Positions 26,255-36,257 of a DNA stretch of 64,000 nt are shown here, piece by piece. Source of the DNA: Acidobacteriota bacterium (GTDB lineage: Bacteria > Acidobacteriota > Aminicenantia > Aminicenantales > Saccharicenantaceae); the NCBI GenBank assembly GCA_028749115.1, contig JAQURD010000009.1, positions 1 through 64,000 of the forward strand, in the 5' to 3' direction. The translations under genes and the position numbers were made by a program. The notes under the pieces were generated by a model. The model saw nothing but the letters and a program-made list of their open reading frames with translations. It was not told the DNA's origin and did no database searches. How positions within the stretch are numbered: position 1 is the stretch's first letter; the number at the start of each line of letters is the position of its first letter.

Positions 26255-26462
26255 CATAATTCAAAATAAATCCTGGTCAACAAAAAACTTTTTCCGGTTC
26301 TAAACTTAGCCGGCTTAAAGCCCGGCCTGTAAGAAGGAAAGCTATTATGTTATAAATATTTAAGGTAAATAGACAACAGGCAGGATGCTTGACAGGCGAT
26401 AATTCCTAGGAGCTAAATCAGAGGAATGGAGAAGAGAAAAAGGGAGAGGAAAGGAGAAAGCC

Positions 26463-27617
26463 TTGACTAAAATCATTCAAAATAGAGCTAAAGTCGGCTA
26501 CCGCGTTTTTTCCAGGCTCTTTCTTTTCAGGGCGGTTTTTCTGCCAGTTTTTATTGGTGCTATCTCAATCTGGCTTCTGGCCCAGGCTGAGACTTTAACA
26601 GTCACCGGAGAAAAAGCTGCTGTCCGGCTAAGACCAATTCGCGATGATGTCGGCTTCTGCTGGAGCCAGGATAGTATGAAAATTCTCGTTGATTATCTGG
26701 CCGCCAACGAAAAAGAAACTTTCAGAAGCGAGGGCCTGGTAGCTGCCATTTCTCCTCACGACGATTACCTCTATGCCGGCCACCTCTATTACCCTTTATT
26801 TAACCTGATTAGAGCTAAGGAAGCAGTCATCTTCGGAGTGACTCACGGAACTGTCCGCCAGGAAATCAAAGGACTGGATAGTGTGTTGATTCTGGATGAT
26901 TATGACCTCTGGCCAGGTGTTCTCAAACCAGTCAATGTCTCGCCCCTGCGGGAATTTATCCAAAAAAAGCTCCAGCCGGCTGACCTGGTGGTGAATGACC
27001 GGGCGCATGAACTTGAACATTCTATTGAAGCCTTGCTGCCCTTTCTGCAGTATTTCAATCCGGAGATAGAAATTACGCCGCTGATGGTTACTCCTATGCC
27101 TTTAAATAAAATGGAGGAATTATCGACTGACCTGGCTAAGGTGATTTCAACCTATATGAAAGAAAATCATCTGGTTCCAGGCCGCGATATCTTTTTTCTG
27201 ATTTCAGCCGATGGCAATCATTACGGAAAAGATTTTAACAATCTGGCCTTTGGCGAAGGACAGACAGCCTGGGAAAAAGCTCTTGATTTCGACCGGCAGC
27301 TTATTGCTAATTACCTGACAGGTATAATCGATTCTAAAAAAATAGCGGGTCTGACCGGTGAATTCTGGGGCCAGACTTACCTTGATTACAAAAACTCCTA
27401 TTGGTGTGGGAAGTATTCTATACCATTTGGCCTCCTGGCAGCTGAAAAAATCATCAAGGAAACAACCGGTAAGAAAATTAAAGGTGAACTTATACGCTAT
27501 TCTGATAGTTACAGCGAGGGTGTGCTGCCACTGAGAAAAACCGGCATGGGCATAACAGCTCCTTTTTCCCTGCGTCACTGGGTAAGCTATGCCGCTATCG
27601 GCTATTACCTGAATTAG
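26463..27617 (+). CDS. Exported MEMO-family (AmmeMemoRadiSam protein B-like) protein
   Basis: A 384-aa protein with an N-terminal export or anchor segment (hydrophobic about residues 19-41, ending AQAE), then a MEMO domain. SPHDDYLYAG (near residue 97) is the MEMO SPHAGY-type metal-site motif, with Asp where Ala is usual; HELEHSIEALLPFLQ near 181 and SADGNHYG near 257 are the later blocks. The start is TTG with AAAGGAG 7 nt upstream; no ATG gives the signal segment. MEMO proteins are related to non-haem iron dioxygenases, but their bacterial role is unsettled. The usual partners AMMECR1 and radical-SAM protein are absent here. Confidence 0.85.
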   Translation: MTKIIQNRAKVGYRVFSRLFLFRAVFLPVFIGAISIWLLAQAETLTVTGEKAAVRLRPIRDDVGFCWSQDSMKILVDYLAANEKETFRSEGLVAAISPHDDYLYAGHLYYPLFNLIRAKEAVIFGVTHGTVRQEIKGLDSVLILDDYDLWPGVLKPVNVSPLREFIQKKLQPADLVVNDRAHELEHSIEALLPFLQYFNPEIEITPLMVTPMPLNKMEELSTDLAKVISTYMKENHLVPGRDIFFLISADGNHYGKDFNNLAFGEGQTAWEKALDFDRQLIANYLTGIIDSKKIAGLTGEFWGQTYLDYKNSYWCGKYSIPFGLLAAEKIIKETTGKKIKGELIRYSDSYSEGVLPLRKTGMGITAPFSLRHWVSYAAIGYYLN

Positions 27618-27929
27618 CCTGGCGCACTGGTCAGGAAGGTGCCTCTGGACTTTTTCTCCCGTGGTCGAAGACTGCCTCGAAATGAGCCCGCCCGATAGAC
27701 ATAAACAGCCACAATAAAAAGAAAAGAGCGGCCAGAAATAAATTTTAGCCTTTGAAATGGTTGAAAGCGTGAATGAGGCCAAGACAAGCCTGGTCAAAAA
27801 TTTCAATTCTGCCTGTTATAAATTTTTATCTGTCTCAACAAAAAAGGCCAGATAAAAGTTCATCACTTCAGTCGTAAACTTATGTTGGCTCCTTCTAACC
27901 AGCCAGCCTGAATGCATTGAAATCTATCT
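27618..27929. other. Convergent intergenic region, no gene seen
   Basis: The gap between the MEMO gene and pyrB tail to tail. Only reading-frame shadows are present; no hairpin followed by a T tract stood out. Confidence 0.5.
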
Positions 27930-28910
27930 TTAAGCTTTTCCCAGAACCATGGCCAGCAGAGCCATCCTGACGTAGAGACCGTATTCCATCTGGCGGAAAT
28001 AAGCTGCTCGAGGATCTTTATCCACTTCCATGGAAATTTCGTTGACCCTGGGCAAAGGATGCATGATAATCATCCGCTCTTTGGCCTCTTCCAGCGTTTT
28101 GGGCGTGATGATATAGGCGTCTTTAACTTTCTCATACTCTTCAAGATTGTCAAATCTTTCTCTCTGCACACGGGTCACATATAAAACATCAGTTTCAGAC
28201 AGGACGCCTTCGAGCGTCCGGTGTTCCTTCTGAGGCAGGCCTTTTTCAGCTACTTCCTCAATAACTTCAGGCGGCATGCGCAGAGCATCGGGAGAAACAT
28301 AATGAAGCTTGATGTGATCAAAACGCGTCAGCAGTCTGGCTAAGGAATGCACGGTGCGGCCATATTTCAGATCCCCCAGCATAGTCACGGTCAAGTCGTC
28401 GAGCCGGCCAAGCTCTTCTCTGATAGTAAAGACATCAAGCAGAGCCTGGGTGGGATGCTCCCCGACGCCGTCGCCGGCATTGATCACCGGCTTGCCGGCA
28501 TAACGGGCTGCCAGAGCGGCTGACCCGACCTCGGGATGTCTGATGACAATGACATCGGCATAAGCAGCCAGGGTTCGCACAGTGTCTGGCAGGCTTTCGC
28601 CTTTAGCTACCGAGGAATATCGCACTTCACTGATCGGGATGACGGCCCCGCCCAGCCGCTGCATAGCAGCCATAAAGGATGAAAATGTTCTGGTTGAAGG
28701 TTCATAGAATAAATTCGCCAGGATTTTGCCTTTGAGTAAATCAAAGGTGCCGATTCTCTCCACCATGACTCGCATCTCATGGGCAACGCTAAAAATATAT
28801 TCCAGGTCTGGCCTGGCAAACTGTCTGACGGACAGGATATCTTTCCCATACCAGGGAGCAGTTTGCTGGTCACCAAAGGGCAGGTAGGGACTCTTTGGTT
28901 TGGTCGGCAT
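27930..28910 (-). CDS. pyrB: Aspartate carbamoyltransferase catalytic subunit
   Basis: Commits carbamoyl phosphate and aspartate to pyrimidine synthesis. FYEPSTRT (carbamoyl-phosphate site, near residue 68) and HPTQALLD (near 151) are intact; TRVQRERF near 245 and HPLPRVNEI near 282 form the aspartate site. Length 326 aa. The SD AAAGGAGAC precedes the ATG. No pyrI regulatory subunit or pyrC is adjacent, and no uracil attenuator could be drawn with confidence in the leader. Confidence 0.96.
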   Translation of the reverse strand: MPTKPKSPYLPFGDQQTAPWYGKDILSVRQFARPDLEYIFSVAHEMRVMVERIGTFDLLKGKILANLFYEPSTRTFSSFMAAMQRLGGAVIPISEVRYSSVAKGESLPDTVRTLAAYADVIVIRHPEVGSAALAARYAGKPVINAGDGVGEHPTQALLDVFTIREELGRLDDLTVTMLGDLKYGRTVHSLARLLTRFDHIKLHYVSPDALRMPPEVIEEVAEKGLPQKEHRTLEGVLSETDVLYVTRVQRERFDNLEEYEKVKDAYIITPKTLEEAKERMIIMHPLPRVNEISMEVDKDPRAAYFRQMEYGLYVRMALLAMVLGKA

Positions 28911-29304
28911 AATGTCTCCTTTTTATACTTGTTCAGGCTTAGTTTAGCTCAGTCTGACCTGATTTTAAGCCTGTTCTCGCCTGCCATGAATGCTAATCTT
29001 ATTTTTATTTAATATATTCACTGTTGAGCTAACTGTCAATCAACAAAACAGAACTTCTATTTAAGCTTGAATGTTCAATTTTGCTCCAGGCAAATGGTCT
29101 CTCATTAACCCGGCTAACTTCCGGTTCTGGCTCCAAAGGCAATTCATTTCAGTAACCGGTCCAGTTCTCACCCTGATAGAGTTGAATTCATTATTGATTA
29201 ATTTTTAGACAAAGATTATAAATAAAATATCAAGAGCTAATTGAGATAAAATAACAGAAGAGATGGAAAGCCTTGAAAGATAAATTACAAAAAGGAGGTG
29301 GACC
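28911..29304. other. Divergent intergenic region with promoters expected
   Basis: Separates divergent pyrB and the 29305 gene. The right half is AT-rich, with a TATAAA at about 29217-29222, and AAAGGAGGTG immediately before the 29305 ATG is a very strong SD. I see no further gene or repeat. Confidence 0.45.
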
Positions 29305-29973
29305 ATGAGTGTGAAATTGAAATTAACTTCGATCTGGCCGATGCTGGTGATATTTCTTCTATCTGCTGGTTTTCTGCCCGGGCCGGGCCGCCTGTCAGCC
29401 CAGAATGTTGACCTCGGGATATCATTTGCTGATGGCCAGCTTCTCGGCTTTTATTTCTCAATTTCTAAGTATTTTAATGTTCCCTCTGAGACAGTCATTG
29501 ATGTTCGCAATCGTTATCGCCTGGCTGATGACGATTTGCCGGTGGTTTTCTTTTTAGCCAGAGAGGCGCGAGTTGAGCCGGCTATTATCATTAGTCTGCG
29601 GCTTAAAGGCCTGAGCTGGTGGGATATCACCTTGCATTTTGGCCTCAGTCCTGAGATTTTCTTCATTCCAGTCAGCATGGTTAAGATTGGACCTCCTTAT
29701 GGGAATGCCTATGGCTACTATCGTCAGTACCACGGTCAGAGAAACTGGGGCCAGGCTATTTTGAATGATGGAGACGTGATCAATCTGGTCAATCTTAAGT
29801 TCATTTCTGAAGTACAACAAATTGAACCAGAGCGGGTTATGGAGATGAGAGCTAAGGGCCAGCGCTTTGTAGATATCCATGAAGCCATTCGTCTGGAAAA
29901 GGCCAGAGGCCAGGGCCAGCCCCTGAATCAAAAAGGCAAGCCTGGTAAAAGTGGTAAAGACAAAAACAAATAG
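29305..29973 (+). CDS. Secreted protein of unknown function
   Basis: A 222-aa exported protein, signal peptide about residues 1-32 ending LSAQN. The mature part holds two short helical segments separated by a Gly/Tyr-rich stretch (GPPYGNAYGYYRQYHGQ near residue 131). The C-terminus is disordered and Lys/Gly-rich. AAAGGAGGTG precedes the start, suggesting strong translation. I do not recognise the family. The segment VVFFLAREARVEPAIIISLR and a later RVMEMRAKGQRFVDIHEA look like two related helical units, perhaps a repeat. Confidence 0.6.
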   Translation: MSVKLKLTSIWPMLVIFLLSAGFLPGPGRLSAQNVDLGISFADGQLLGFYFSISKYFNVPSETVIDVRNRYRLADDDLPVVFFLAREARVEPAIIISLRLKGLSWWDITLHFGLSPEIFFIPVSMVKIGPPYGNAYGYYRQYHGQRNWGQAILNDGDVINLVNLKFISEVQQIEPERVMEMRAKGQRFVDIHEAIRLEKARGQGQPLNQKGKPGKSGKDKNK

Positions 29974-30226
29974 ACAGAGCAAAACGATAAAAAAAGTTAC
30001 AAGACTGAAATAAATATCAAGGGAATTGGCCAAACCCAAAAAGTTTAAATTTTTTAATTTAAAGTCCAATTTAAAGTTTGTTGATTGAATTTAAGACGAA
30101 CTCAACAGACATCTAAAATCAACTAAATTGAGCCGTCAAGAAAGGTCCGGGTTTATTATTTATGTTCTTCACCAATTTATTTCAACTTATTGATTTAAAA
30201 GGAAAGGCGCTGGCCTGCCTTCATTT

Positions 30227-31312
30227 TTAGAGGTAGGGCTGCCAGTCTGCTTTTTTGAATTTTCTGGTCTCCTGAGAAACAGAAGTCAAGAGAATAACTG
30301 AGGCTTCTTCTGCCGATCTCGAGTGGCTGTACCTGATAGTCAGGAGGGCTGCCTTTTTGACCAGCAGAAGGTCCAAAACCTCGTTGCCACTGAGGCTATT
30401 TCCCGCCGGCTGGCCAGTGGCAGCCGGGCAGAGATGGCCCATAGCCAGAGGCCCCAGGTCCTTGAACCTGATAGCAGTTAAAGGGCCTTTGCGGTCAGCC
30501 ATAGTCAGAAGAAGGTCAGAGGCCAGAACTTTTTTCTCCAATCTTTCATTTTCTTCCTGGTTGCGGCCGACAACAATAAGCCCATCATTTTCAAAAAAGC
30601 TACGGCCAGTCTTTATAAGTTCAATATCTTCTGCCAGCCACCGGCCTCGCCAGTGCTGCAGTTGTTTTAACTTCTGTGTAAAACCAGGATCAGTCAGCAG
30701 GCAGCCGCCAGAGGGTGTGGGGTAATTGTTCAGGCCATAATAGCCAGCCAGTTCTATCTGCCGCTGGCGAGTTCGGCCTGAAAGATCAAGCAGCTTTTCA
30801 CGTTTGACCAGGCCCAGCTCTTCTGGTCTGGTCGAAGGCAGAAGGCGAGCGGAGAGGGGCCGGAGAAGCAGCCCTCCTGCCGCCCCCAGTTTTTCTACCA
30901 GCTCCAGGGATTGACGGTTCTGAGACTTCGGCCTTTCACCCAGGACTTCACCGGTAGAGATAAAATCAGCCTGGTAGCGGGACAGAAGCTGGACAGCCAA
31001 CCTGACCATCTGACCATGGCAATCAATGCAGGGATTAAAATGGCGACCATAACCATAACGTGGCTGATCAACAATCTTTATCTCTTCCTCCGTTATATCA
31101 GCGATAATCAAGGGCCAGTTAAGCCTGTCAGCCGCTTCCCTGGCCAGAACCGGCTCAAAGAAGACACTGGCGAAAGTCAAGCCAATAATTTCAACACCCT
31201 GTTCTTCCAGAACCTTACCGGCCAGAAGGCTATCCAGGCCACCTGAGAGAAGCAATAAAGTTCTGGCTCTGGACTTTTTCTCGCCTGGTGCCCTGATTTC
31301 ATTTATATTCAT
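30227..31312 (-). CDS. PP-loop ATPase, ThiI/MnmA-like putative tRNA thiolation enzyme
   Basis: A 361-aa protein opening with the pyrophosphatase loop LLSGGLDSLLAG (near residue 22). The CIDCHGQM and STGEVLGERPKSQ blocks (near residues 97 and 117) match the ThiI/MnmA adenylation domain. It lacks the THUMP domain of ThiI and the C-terminal barrel of MnmA; the end resembles the small C-terminal (NFACT-R-like) domain of stand-alone homologues. Probably adenylates a tRNA uridine before sulfur transfer. Its ATG overlaps the upstream SDR stop by 4 bp. A separate MnmA lies at 48491-50572. Confidence 0.8.
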   Translation of the reverse strand: MNINEIRAPGEKKSRARTLLLLSGGLDSLLAGKVLEEQGVEIIGLTFASVFFEPVLAREAADRLNWPLIIADITEEEIKIVDQPRYGYGRHFNPCIDCHGQMVRLAVQLLSRYQADFISTGEVLGERPKSQNRQSLELVEKLGAAGGLLLRPLSARLLPSTRPEELGLVKREKLLDLSGRTRQRQIELAGYYGLNNYPTPSGGCLLTDPGFTQKLKQLQHWRGRWLAEDIELIKTGRSFFENDGLIVVGRNQEENERLEKKVLASDLLLTMADRKGPLTAIRFKDLGPLAMGHLCPAATGQPAGNSLSGNEVLDLLLVKKAALLTIRYSHSRSAEEASVILLTSVSQETRKFKKADWQPYL

Positions 31313-32118
31313 CTCAAATGGCCATCCGCTATTTGCCTTATCTTTTTCTGACGAGAACCCCAGTGAGCCAGCCCAAAAGTCAAAGGGCAGCGCAGAAAGG
31401 AGGCTACCAGTTTGTTTTTCATCCCGGGGATGATAATCACCTTATGCCCGGATAAGGCCCGGAGTGAAATCCTGACCACGTCTTCTGCTTTCATCCAGGC
31501 TATTCCCGGAATAGCTTCAACCTTAATGCCGGCCACCTGATGAAATTCTGTCCTGGTCAGTCCCGGGCAGAGAGCCTGAACCTTCAAGCCAGTCTCATAA
31601 AGCTCGCTCTGCAGATTTTCGGAAAACATTACCTCGAAAGCTTTAGTCGAGCTGTACATTGCCCCGGAAAGGGGGGAAAAGGCAGCCACCGAAGCCACAT
31701 TAATAATCGCACCCCATCGTCCGGCAATCATGGAGGGTAAAGCCGCTCTGGTCAGAATGGTGGTAGCCAGGACATGCACTTTGATCATCCGCTCCGCTTC
31801 TCCTGTTTCCTCCAGATGAAATTTCCCATGGCCACCAAAGCCAGCATTATTGATCAGCAAATCAAGATCAGGTGTCTGGCGAATTTTCAAAGCTACCTTT
31901 TCTATTTCTTCATCCTGGCTGAGATCAGCCTGGAAAACTTCAGCCGTAACTCCAGAGGAGCTGCTTAGCTGGCTGGCTAAAAGTTCGAGACGCTCCCGCC
32001 GCCTGGCCACTAAAATCAGATGTGTGCCACTTTGAGCCAGTTGCCTGGCATATTCCTGACCGAGGCCAGAGGATGACCCGGTAATCAGGGCTTTCCTGTA
32101 TCCTGCCCTTTTCATCAT
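31309..32118 (-). CDS. Short-chain dehydrogenase/reductase
   Basis: A 269-aa classical SDR. TGSSSGLG (near residue 13) binds NAD(P), NNAG near 91 follows, and a Ser with YSSTK near 154-158 complete the catalytic triad. The RRRERLELL following the second strand suggests NADPH preference. A C-terminal basic segment follows the SDR core. Substrate unknown; the best resemblance is to DltE/YqjQ-like SDRs. An ATGATG start follows AAAGGAGAC. It overlaps the PP-loop gene by 4 bp, which probably reflects operon packing. Confidence 0.88.
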   Translation of the reverse strand: MMKRAGYRKALITGSSSGLGQEYARQLAQSGTHLILVARRRERLELLASQLSSSSGVTAEVFQADLSQDEEIEKVALKIRQTPDLDLLINNAGFGGHGKFHLEETGEAERMIKVHVLATTILTRAALPSMIAGRWGAIINVASVAAFSPLSGAMYSSTKAFEVMFSENLQSELYETGLKVQALCPGLTRTEFHQVAGIKVEAIPGIAWMKAEDVVRISLRALSGHKVIIIPGMKNKLVASFLRCPLTFGLAHWGSRQKKIRQIADGHLR

Positions 32119-32459
32119 CGTCTCCTTTCAAAGTTAAAAGGGGTCTACTCCACTTCTTTTCTTTATTATCACCCCGATTATCAACCAGTTAATAATTAAC
32201 CTTTATCCGGCCTGTTCCTTCAGGAAGTTTTAGCTTTCTTTTTTGTCGGCTGAGCAACTCTTTCCTCTTCTCCAGATGATTTTTTCCCAACTTATGTACT
32301 TTATAGATTCCGGCCGGTAAAATAACACCCTATTAATTATATAGTCTTTTCGCCTGCCAGGAAAACAGAATTACTGCCTATCCAGTTTTGGCCCAACACT
32401 ATGCACCCGGGTGGCTGCCTTTCCTCATTTGCCAGCCAGAACCCATTCGCCCCTTTAAC
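32119..32459. other. Intergenic region, no gene seen
   Basis: Lies between mscL and the SDR gene, both leftward. Pyrimidine-rich on this strand, no convincing terminator or reading frame. A promoter for the SDR operon should be in the right-hand part. Confidence 0.4.
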
Positions 32460-32828
32460 TTATTTGTTCTTAAGAGTAGCCAGGATTTCTGATAACAGTC
32501 TGACCTCATCTGATGGAGCTGGCGTGGCCGCTACCTTCTTCTTATCCATTTTTTCCTGCAACTTTTTCATCGGCAGCACTATACCGAAATAAATCGTCAC
32601 CGCCACGATAAAAAAATTAACAACGGCATTGATGAATTTTCCAACAAAAATCGGGCCAAGAACAATACCTGAAAAATCCGGCCGGCCAAAAATAGCTCCA
32701 ATGAGCGGAGTTAGCACATCGCCTACCATGGAATTGACAATTTGATTAAAAGCAGCACCAATTATGACAGCTACAGCCAGGTCAACAACATTGCCTCTCA
32801 TCATAAAATCTTTGAAGCCTTTTAGCAT
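32460..32828 (-). CDS. mscL: Large-conductance mechanosensitive channel
   Basis: Homopentameric osmotic safety valve of the inner membrane. The FKDFMMRGNVVDLAVAVIIG N-helix and TM1 are diagnostic, with TM2 at about residues 66-90 and a Lys-rich C-terminal helix (KKLQEKMDKKK). Length 122 aa is typical. A GGGGAGAG SD precedes ATG. It diverges from the YfiR-like gene. Confidence 0.96.
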   Translation of the reverse strand: MLKGFKDFMMRGNVVDLAVAVIIGAAFNQIVNSMVGDVLTPLIGAIFGRPDFSGIVLGPIFVGKFINAVVNFFIVAVTIYFGIVLPMKKLQEKMDKKKVAATPAPSDEVRLLSEILATLKNK

Positions 32829-33013
32829 ATTTGCTCTCCCCTTACCTTGAATTCGCTACTTATTCTATGGAATATCCGGACTTTTAGCAATTTTCCCCCG
32901 GTCTCTATCTACTTCGCTTCTTTCTCTATAACAGGTGCTGTCCGCATTTCTGGCTGGCCTGATTTTGATTGACAGCAGATGACGATAATGCTAACTTGAA
33001 GTCAGCAGCGACA

Positions 33014-33730
33014 ATGAAGGCTACCAGTTGCTGGATATTGCTGATCCTGGTTCTGTCTGGTGCTTTTTTTTACTCTTCAGGGCTGTTTCTTTGTTCTACA
33101 GCTTCTGTTCCATTCCCGGCTTTTTCTGCCAAGCTTTCTGTTAAACTTTCCTCCTCACCTCAGAGTTCAAGCTACAAATATTATTTTGAACCGGCTAAAG
33201 AACTAGATCTACTATTGAAGATCCTGAAGTTTGAACGTAACTGGAAATCCCGGGCCGGGGAATTTTTCGTCATTGGCATCGTTAACCAGAAATCCGATTC
33301 GCTTTCAGCCCGCCTGGCCTCTGACTGGTTGGCTTTGAACCAGACCTTAAGCCAGCAACAGATCAATATTTATGGCCTGCCCATCTCCATAATTGATCTG
33401 GATGTTGATTCTTTTCCTTTCCCTGCTCTCGAAAAAAAACTCCAGCAGGAATCAGTTAATTTCGTCTATTTCACGGTACTTAATCTTAAGAAAGATCCTG
33501 ACCTGATTAAGAATATCTGCCGTCTCTGCCGGAAAATAAAGATAGGCACCTTCACCGACAACCCGGAATACTTTGAGACCGGTATGGCCCTGTGTTTAAT
33601 GCCGGATAAGGATAAGCCGCAGATCATCATCAATCTGGAGGAGGCTCAAGCTCAGGGATTAAGCTTTTCTTCCCGGCTCCTGCATCTGGTCAAGATAAGG
33701 AACGCTAATGGAACTTCAATCCCCTACTAA
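33014..33730 (+). CDS. YfiR/DUF4154-like periplasmic protein
   Basis: A 238-aa exported protein. An in-frame TTG at 32969 exists, but the Met at 33014 begins directly with the signal sequence (hydrophobic residues 5-24) and is preferred; neither has a clear SD. The body fits the YfiR/DUF4154 pattern: LLLKILKFERNW early, FFVIGIV strand, a middle block ending VNFVYFTVL and a C-terminal segment ending FSSRLLHLVKI. YfiR binds and silences the diguanylate cyclase YfiN from the periplasm. The gene overlaps a membrane diguanylate cyclase by 23 bp, which supports the assignment. Confidence 0.7.
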   Translation: MKATSCWILLILVLSGAFFYSSGLFLCSTASVPFPAFSAKLSVKLSSSPQSSSYKYYFEPAKELDLLLKILKFERNWKSRAGEFFVIGIVNQKSDSLSARLASDWLALNQTLSQQQINIYGLPISIIDLDVDSFPFPALEKKLQQESVNFVYFTVLNLKKDPDLIKNICRLCRKIKIGTFTDNPEYFETGMALCLMPDKDKPQIIINLEEAQAQGLSFSSRLLHLVKIRNANGTSIPY

Positions 33731-36188
33731 ACCACCAGCTGCTTCTGACTCTTTTTCTAATCCTTCTTCCACTTCCCCTTCTAATCTTCTTCCTTCCTAC
33801 CGGCGGAGCCCAATTGTCCTGAAATTCATGTTAATTTCCCTGCCTCTTTTAGTTTTAGCCTGTTTAGCTTTATTGATTCTTGGACCGCGCTTTTACCGGC
33901 TCCATTCTATGGAAAACTTACAGGATAAAGCTGAATCAATAGGCAGAGTAGCTGCTTTCAGTCTGGCTCCAGCCATTATCTTTAATGATACCGATAATAT
34001 CGATGAATTTCTGAAGAGTCTCAGCCAGACACCTGAGGTGGAATATATCTTAGTTTCCGATGAAACTGGCCGGGAGCTTGGCCGCTATCAGCGCCCCGAC
34101 GAGCGAGCAGCCGCTCCGTCCGCTTCTTCCAGCCTTCAAACTGTTTCATCCGCTGTCTCCTCAACTTCATCATCAACTGCTTCGCCACTATCCAGCCTAC
34201 CATCGCCACTTGAGTCAAAACCCTCCGCAACACCTAAAACTGCTCCCCTGCCAGCTATTAATCAAATAAACAAAACAGGTCTGAGCCCTGATGGCCTTTT
34301 CTGGAACTTCTTTACTCCGGTTGAACATCAGGGAGAACTGGTTGGCTATCTGACCGTAGGCTTCTCTCTAAAAACCCTCAATGCCCGCCTGACACGTATA
34401 AACCACCTTTTTCTTATTAGTTCCTTGCTGGTTTTTGCTTTCGGCCTGCTGACCTTTTACTCTTTGAGCCTGCTGGTCACCCGCCCGCTGCGCAAAATGA
34501 CCAGAACGGTTAACCAGATTGCTGCCGGTAATCTTGACCTCAGACTGGATATGACCACCTCTGATGAAGTTGGACAGTTAGCCTCAATTTTTAATGTCGG
34601 ACTTGAAGAACTGCAGAAGACCATGCGTCATCTTGAAGAGGCCAAGCAAACCCTGGAAAAGAAAGTAGAAGAAAGGACGGCCGAGCTAAAACAGCAGGTA
34701 GAAGAAACAGAAGCCATTGCCCGCAAGCTTAGCGAAAGCGAAGAGCTCTTTCGTAACATGGTGGAGTCCCTGGGAGAAGCAGTGATTATAGTTGATAACC
34801 AGGAAAGGTTTACCTTCGCCAATCCTGCTGCCAGAAGAATTTTCAACGATACGGAACAAAAGCTGGAGGGTCAGAGCCTTCAGGAATTTACCACCGCTAA
34901 GGATTTTGAATATCTTCGCCAGCAAACTCTCCGCCGCCAGCAGGGTTATCGCGATACTTATGACCTTGAACTGAATTTCCCTGACAGTAGTAAAAAATCA
35001 GTTATTGTCAATGCGGCTCCCAGGATCAATCCCGATGGACAGATTATTGGCACCCTGGCTGTACTGACCGATATTACTGAGAGAAAAAGACAGGAAAAGG
35101 CCCTGTCTGAAGCGAAGGATGAACTGGAAAAAGCCATTACTGAACTTCAGCAGAGAAATAAAAATACAGTCCAATTAGTTGAAATGGGGGAAGCCATTGG
35201 ACTGGCCAAATCTGAGGAAGAAGCTATAAAGATAGTCATCAACTTTGGCGAAAAACTTTTTCCTAAAGAGACCGGGCTTTTCTATCTCCGGCCAGCAAAA
35301 GAAAATTTCCTGGAACTTATTTCTTCCTGGAATCAGGCGGCTGAAGCCGAGACCATCATTAATCTGGACGATTGCTGGGCCCTCAGGCGGTCTCTTCCCC
35401 ATTTTGTTGACCCTTCAAATAGAGCCTTTCTTTGCCCTCACTTAAAAAATATTATCAAGACACCAGAAAGAAGCGCTTGCCTGCCACTCAGCTCAGCCGG
35501 CGAGACAATTGGCTTACTGGCGCTTTATTGCTGTCTGCCTGACAAATCTGGCCAGACTTCAGCTTTTATGCTGTCCAATCTGGCCGAGTCTGAAGCCAAA
35601 AAGTCTCTCCTTATTGCCTTCTCCCAGAGAGTAGCCACCTCACTGGCCAATATCAGGTTGAGAGAATCGCTCCGGCAGCAGTCAATCCGCGATCCTTTGA
35701 CCGGTCTTTACAACCGGCGTTACCTGGAGGAGACCCTGGAAAGGGAATTCGCCTGGGCCAGAAGAGCGAGTCAGCCGGTTTCTATCATTATGTTTGACAT
35801 TGACCACTTTAAAAAGGTAAATGATCTCTTCGGACATGATGCTGGCGATGTTGCTCTCCAGACTATCGCCGGCCAGCTTCAGAAATCTGTCCGGACTGAA
35901 GATATAGTCTGCCGTTTTGGCGGGGAAGAATTTACCGTGGTCATGCCTGCACTGCCATTAGACAGGGCTCTAAACAGAGCCAATCTAATTCTCGAGTCGG
36001 TCAGAAATCTTGAGCTCTCATCTAAAGGAATGTTCATTCAAAAGATAACCATGTCAGCCGGAGTAGCCTCTTTCCCGCTCCATGGAGAAACACCGGCCAA
36101 TGTTTTACAGTCGGCTGATCTATCACTCCTCAGAGCTAAAAATGAAGGGCGGGATCGGGCTCAGGCCGCCGATAAGCCAGTCAGTTAA
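33708..36188 (+). CDS. Membrane diguanylate cyclase: CHASE8-like sensor, HAMP, PAS, GAF-like, GGDEF
   Basis: An 826-aa inner-membrane enzyme making cyclic di-GMP. TM1 is about residues 37-58, a periplasmic CHASE8-like domain runs from 59 to 232, TM2 234-256, HAMP to about 308. A coiled coil, a PAS domain (about 345-460), a GAF-like region (490-640) and a GGDEF domain (655-820) follow. The active site reads GGEEF, and RTED five residues before it is an inhibitory I-site, so it should be active and product-inhibited. A Ser/Pro/Ala-rich segment (about 131-182) interrupts the sensor domain. It resembles YfiN with added PAS/GAF and follows a YfiR-like gene. Confidence 0.88.
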   Translation: MELQSPTKPPAASDSFSNPSSTSPSNLLPSYRRSPIVLKFMLISLPLLVLACLALLILGPRFYRLHSMENLQDKAESIGRVAAFSLAPAIIFNDTDNIDEFLKSLSQTPEVEYILVSDETGRELGRYQRPDERAAAPSASSSLQTVSSAVSSTSSSTASPLSSLPSPLESKPSATPKTAPLPAINQINKTGLSPDGLFWNFFTPVEHQGELVGYLTVGFSLKTLNARLTRINHLFLISSLLVFAFGLLTFYSLSLLVTRPLRKMTRTVNQIAAGNLDLRLDMTTSDEVGQLASIFNVGLEELQKTMRHLEEAKQTLEKKVEERTAELKQQVEETEAIARKLSESEELFRNMVESLGEAVIIVDNQERFTFANPAARRIFNDTEQKLEGQSLQEFTTAKDFEYLRQQTLRRQQGYRDTYDLELNFPDSSKKSVIVNAAPRINPDGQIIGTLAVLTDITERKRQEKALSEAKDELEKAITELQQRNKNTVQLVEMGEAIGLAKSEEEAIKIVINFGEKLFPKETGLFYLRPAKENFLELISSWNQAAEAETIINLDDCWALRRSLPHFVDPSNRAFLCPHLKNIIKTPERSACLPLSSAGETIGLLALYCCLPDKSGQTSAFMLSNLAESEAKKSLLIAFSQRVATSLANIRLRESLRQQSIRDPLTGLYNRRYLEETLEREFAWARRASQPVSIIMFDIDHFKKVNDLFGHDAGDVALQTIAGQLQKSVRTEDIVCRFGGEEFTVVMPALPLDRALNRANLILESVRNLELSSKGMFIQKITMSAGVASFPLHGETPANVLQSADLSLLRAKNEGRDRAQAADKPVS

Positions 36189-36257
36189 CTGAGAAACCTA
36201 ATTCGGGTTAAATAGATACTCAATGCCTGATGACCAAAGTCAGGGTGGAGGCGAGCG

